Positions 5,778-6,464 of a DNA stretch of 6,464 nucleotides are shown here, one piece after another. Positions within the stretch are counted from its first letter, which is position 1, and each line of letters begins with the position of its first letter. The notes beneath the pieces are model-generated. The model saw only the letters and a list, made by a program, of their open reading frames with translations, searched no databases and was not told where the DNA came from. The DNA comes from Clostridiales bacterium (GTDB lineage Bacteria; Bacillota; Clostridia; Oscillospirales; Oscillospiraceae): contig DPCD01000190.1 of the NCBI GenBank assembly GCA_003516765.1, positions 429 through 6,892 on the forward strand, written 5' to 3'. Both the position numbers and the translations under genes were made by a program.

Positions 5778-5789
5778 CGGAGGTTTTTT

Positions 5790-6305
5790 ATGAATTATGC
5801 CAGTATCAAATCCTGCGACATCGCAAACGGTCCCGGCGTGCGCGTGAGCCTCTTCGTCTCCGGCTGCACGCACCACTGCAAGGACTGCTTCAACGAAGAG
5901 GCGTGGGACTTTTCCTACGGCGAGCCGTTCACCGACGAGGTCTCCGACCGCCTGCTTGCCATGCTCTGCCCCGATTATATCCGGGGCATCACCTACCTCG
6001 GCGGCGAGCCGTTTGACCCGCACAATCAGGCGTCTCTTCTGCATCTGTCGCAAAGAATCCGGCAGGAGCTTCCGGAAAAGTCCATCTGGGCGTTCACAGG
6101 CTATGTCTACGGCGGGAATCTTCCGATGCTCCCCGGCATAACGCAGGCGCTTTTGGAGCATCTGGACGTTCTGGTAGACGGTCCGTTCATTGCCGCGCAG
6201 AAAAATCTCTCGCTGCGCTTCCGGGGCTCGAGCAACCAGCGCCTGATTGATATGCCGAAAACACTCGCCGCCGGAACAGTCGTTCTCTGGGACGAAGGAC
6301 AATAA
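5790..6305 (+). CDS. nrdG: Anaerobic ribonucleoside-triphosphate reductase activating protein
   Basis: Radical SAM enzyme of 171 residues that uses a [4Fe-4S] cluster and S-adenosylmethionine to install the glycyl radical on the class III ribonucleotide reductase NrdD, allowing dNTP synthesis without oxygen. The cluster motif is CTHHCKDC (C26, C30, C33), the CxxxCxxC of the radical SAM family. An upstream NGPGVR (13-18), the SAM-contacting GGEPF (71-75) and the family VDGPF (129-133) are all present. Length is normal for NrdG. The start at 5790 has GGAGG six bases upstream; a longer in-frame start at 5742 has no such site and would overlap the divergent promoter. A dUTPase-like gene follows after 15 bases, so the two are probably co-transcribed. 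Unusually, nrdD is not directly upstream, where the divergent yjjPB operon sits. No clear promoter is visible for this gene. Confidence 0.95.
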   Translation: MNYASIKSCDIANGPGVRVSLFVSGCTHHCKDCFNEEAWDFSYGEPFTDEVSDRLLAMLCPDYIRGITYLGGEPFDPHNQASLLHLSQRIRQELPEKSIWAFTGYVYGGNLPMLPGITQALLEHLDVLVDGPFIAAQKNLSLRFRGSSNQRLIDMPKTLAAGTVVLWDEGQ

Positions 6306-6320
6306 AGACAGGAGAAGCTT

Positions 6321-6464
6321 ATGCCAAAAATCAAAATTCACTACTTTTCTCCGGACGCACCGCGGCTGCAGCTGACCAAAACGGGCGACTGGATCGATCT
6401 TTACTGCGCGCAGGACATGACGCTGCACGCGGGGGACTTTGCGCTCGTGCCGCTCGGCGTTTCG
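6321..6464 (+). CDS. dut: dUTP diphosphatase (dUTPase), 5' part, cut by window edge
   Basis: The first 48 codons of an open frame that continues past the window. The start ATG at 6321 has AGGAG (6310-6314) six bases upstream and follows the nrdG stop by 15 bases, consistent with one operon. The N-terminus begins MPKIKIHYFSPDAPRL and continues with GDWIDLYCAQDM (22-33) and an FALVPLGVS stretch at the cut edge. This is the usual start of Firmicutes dUTPases, where the GDWIDL-A-D and L-PLGV segments precede the first catalytic motifs. The enzyme would hydrolyse dUTP to dUMP and pyrophosphate, keeping uracil out of DNA and supplying thymidylate synthesis. The catalytic motifs lie beyond the window, so the assignment rests on the N-terminal pattern and on the nrdG context. 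Confidence 0.75.
   Translation, partial: MPKIKIHYFSPDAPRLQLTKTGDWIDLYCAQDMTLHAGDFALVPLGVS

Overview
The window looks like a chromosomal segment of a GC-rich, anaerobic, Gram-positive (Clostridia-type) bacterium, perhaps an Oscillospirales/Ruminococcaceae relative. This rests on strong GGAGG ribosome-binding sites at nearly every gene, GC-biased codons, an oxygen-sensitive NrdG activase, a split threonine/serine-exporter-type transporter, and typical Firmicutes MerR and DUF2201 protein styles. The taxonomic call is an inference from style; nothing here fixes a species.

Layout, left to right. Positions 1-190 have no convincing gene but hold a dense series of perfect or near-perfect hairpins. 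A MerR-family regulator with a GyrI-like ligand domain follows (268-1083, +). It is driven by a textbook MerR promoter (19-bp spacer with a dyad between -35 and -10) and ends at a strong bidirectional terminator. Converging on that terminator is a two-gene minus-strand operon (3833 to 1135): a DUF2201-type protein with a metallopeptidase-like N-terminus and a VWA C-terminus, then a MoxR-like AAA+ ATPase whose start overlaps the VWA stop by 10 bases.

Next on the minus strand is the C-terminal third of a neurotransmitter:sodium symporter (about 4420 to 3944). It keeps its own terminator but has lost its promoter and N-terminal two thirds. It begins directly after the terminator of the next operon, so a deletion junction is likely near 4430-4440. 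That operon (5687 to 4494) encodes a two-subunit YjjP/YjjB (ThrE-type) exporter with a clear sigma-A promoter. Divergent from it, on the plus strand, are nrdG (anaerobic ribonucleotide reductase activase) and the start of a probable dUTPase gene that runs off the window edge.

How the genes relate: nrdG and the dUTPase form a small deoxynucleotide-metabolism unit, the YjjPB pair is a self-contained exporter, and the regulator appears monocistronic and autoregulated. The most interesting and least understood unit is the VWA/DUF2201 plus AAA+ pair. It resembles MoxR-VWA chaperone-like systems in general architecture, but its VWA partner lacks the catalytic Glu of the expected HExxH motif. I see no phage genes, transposase, CRISPR array, rRNA or tRNA.
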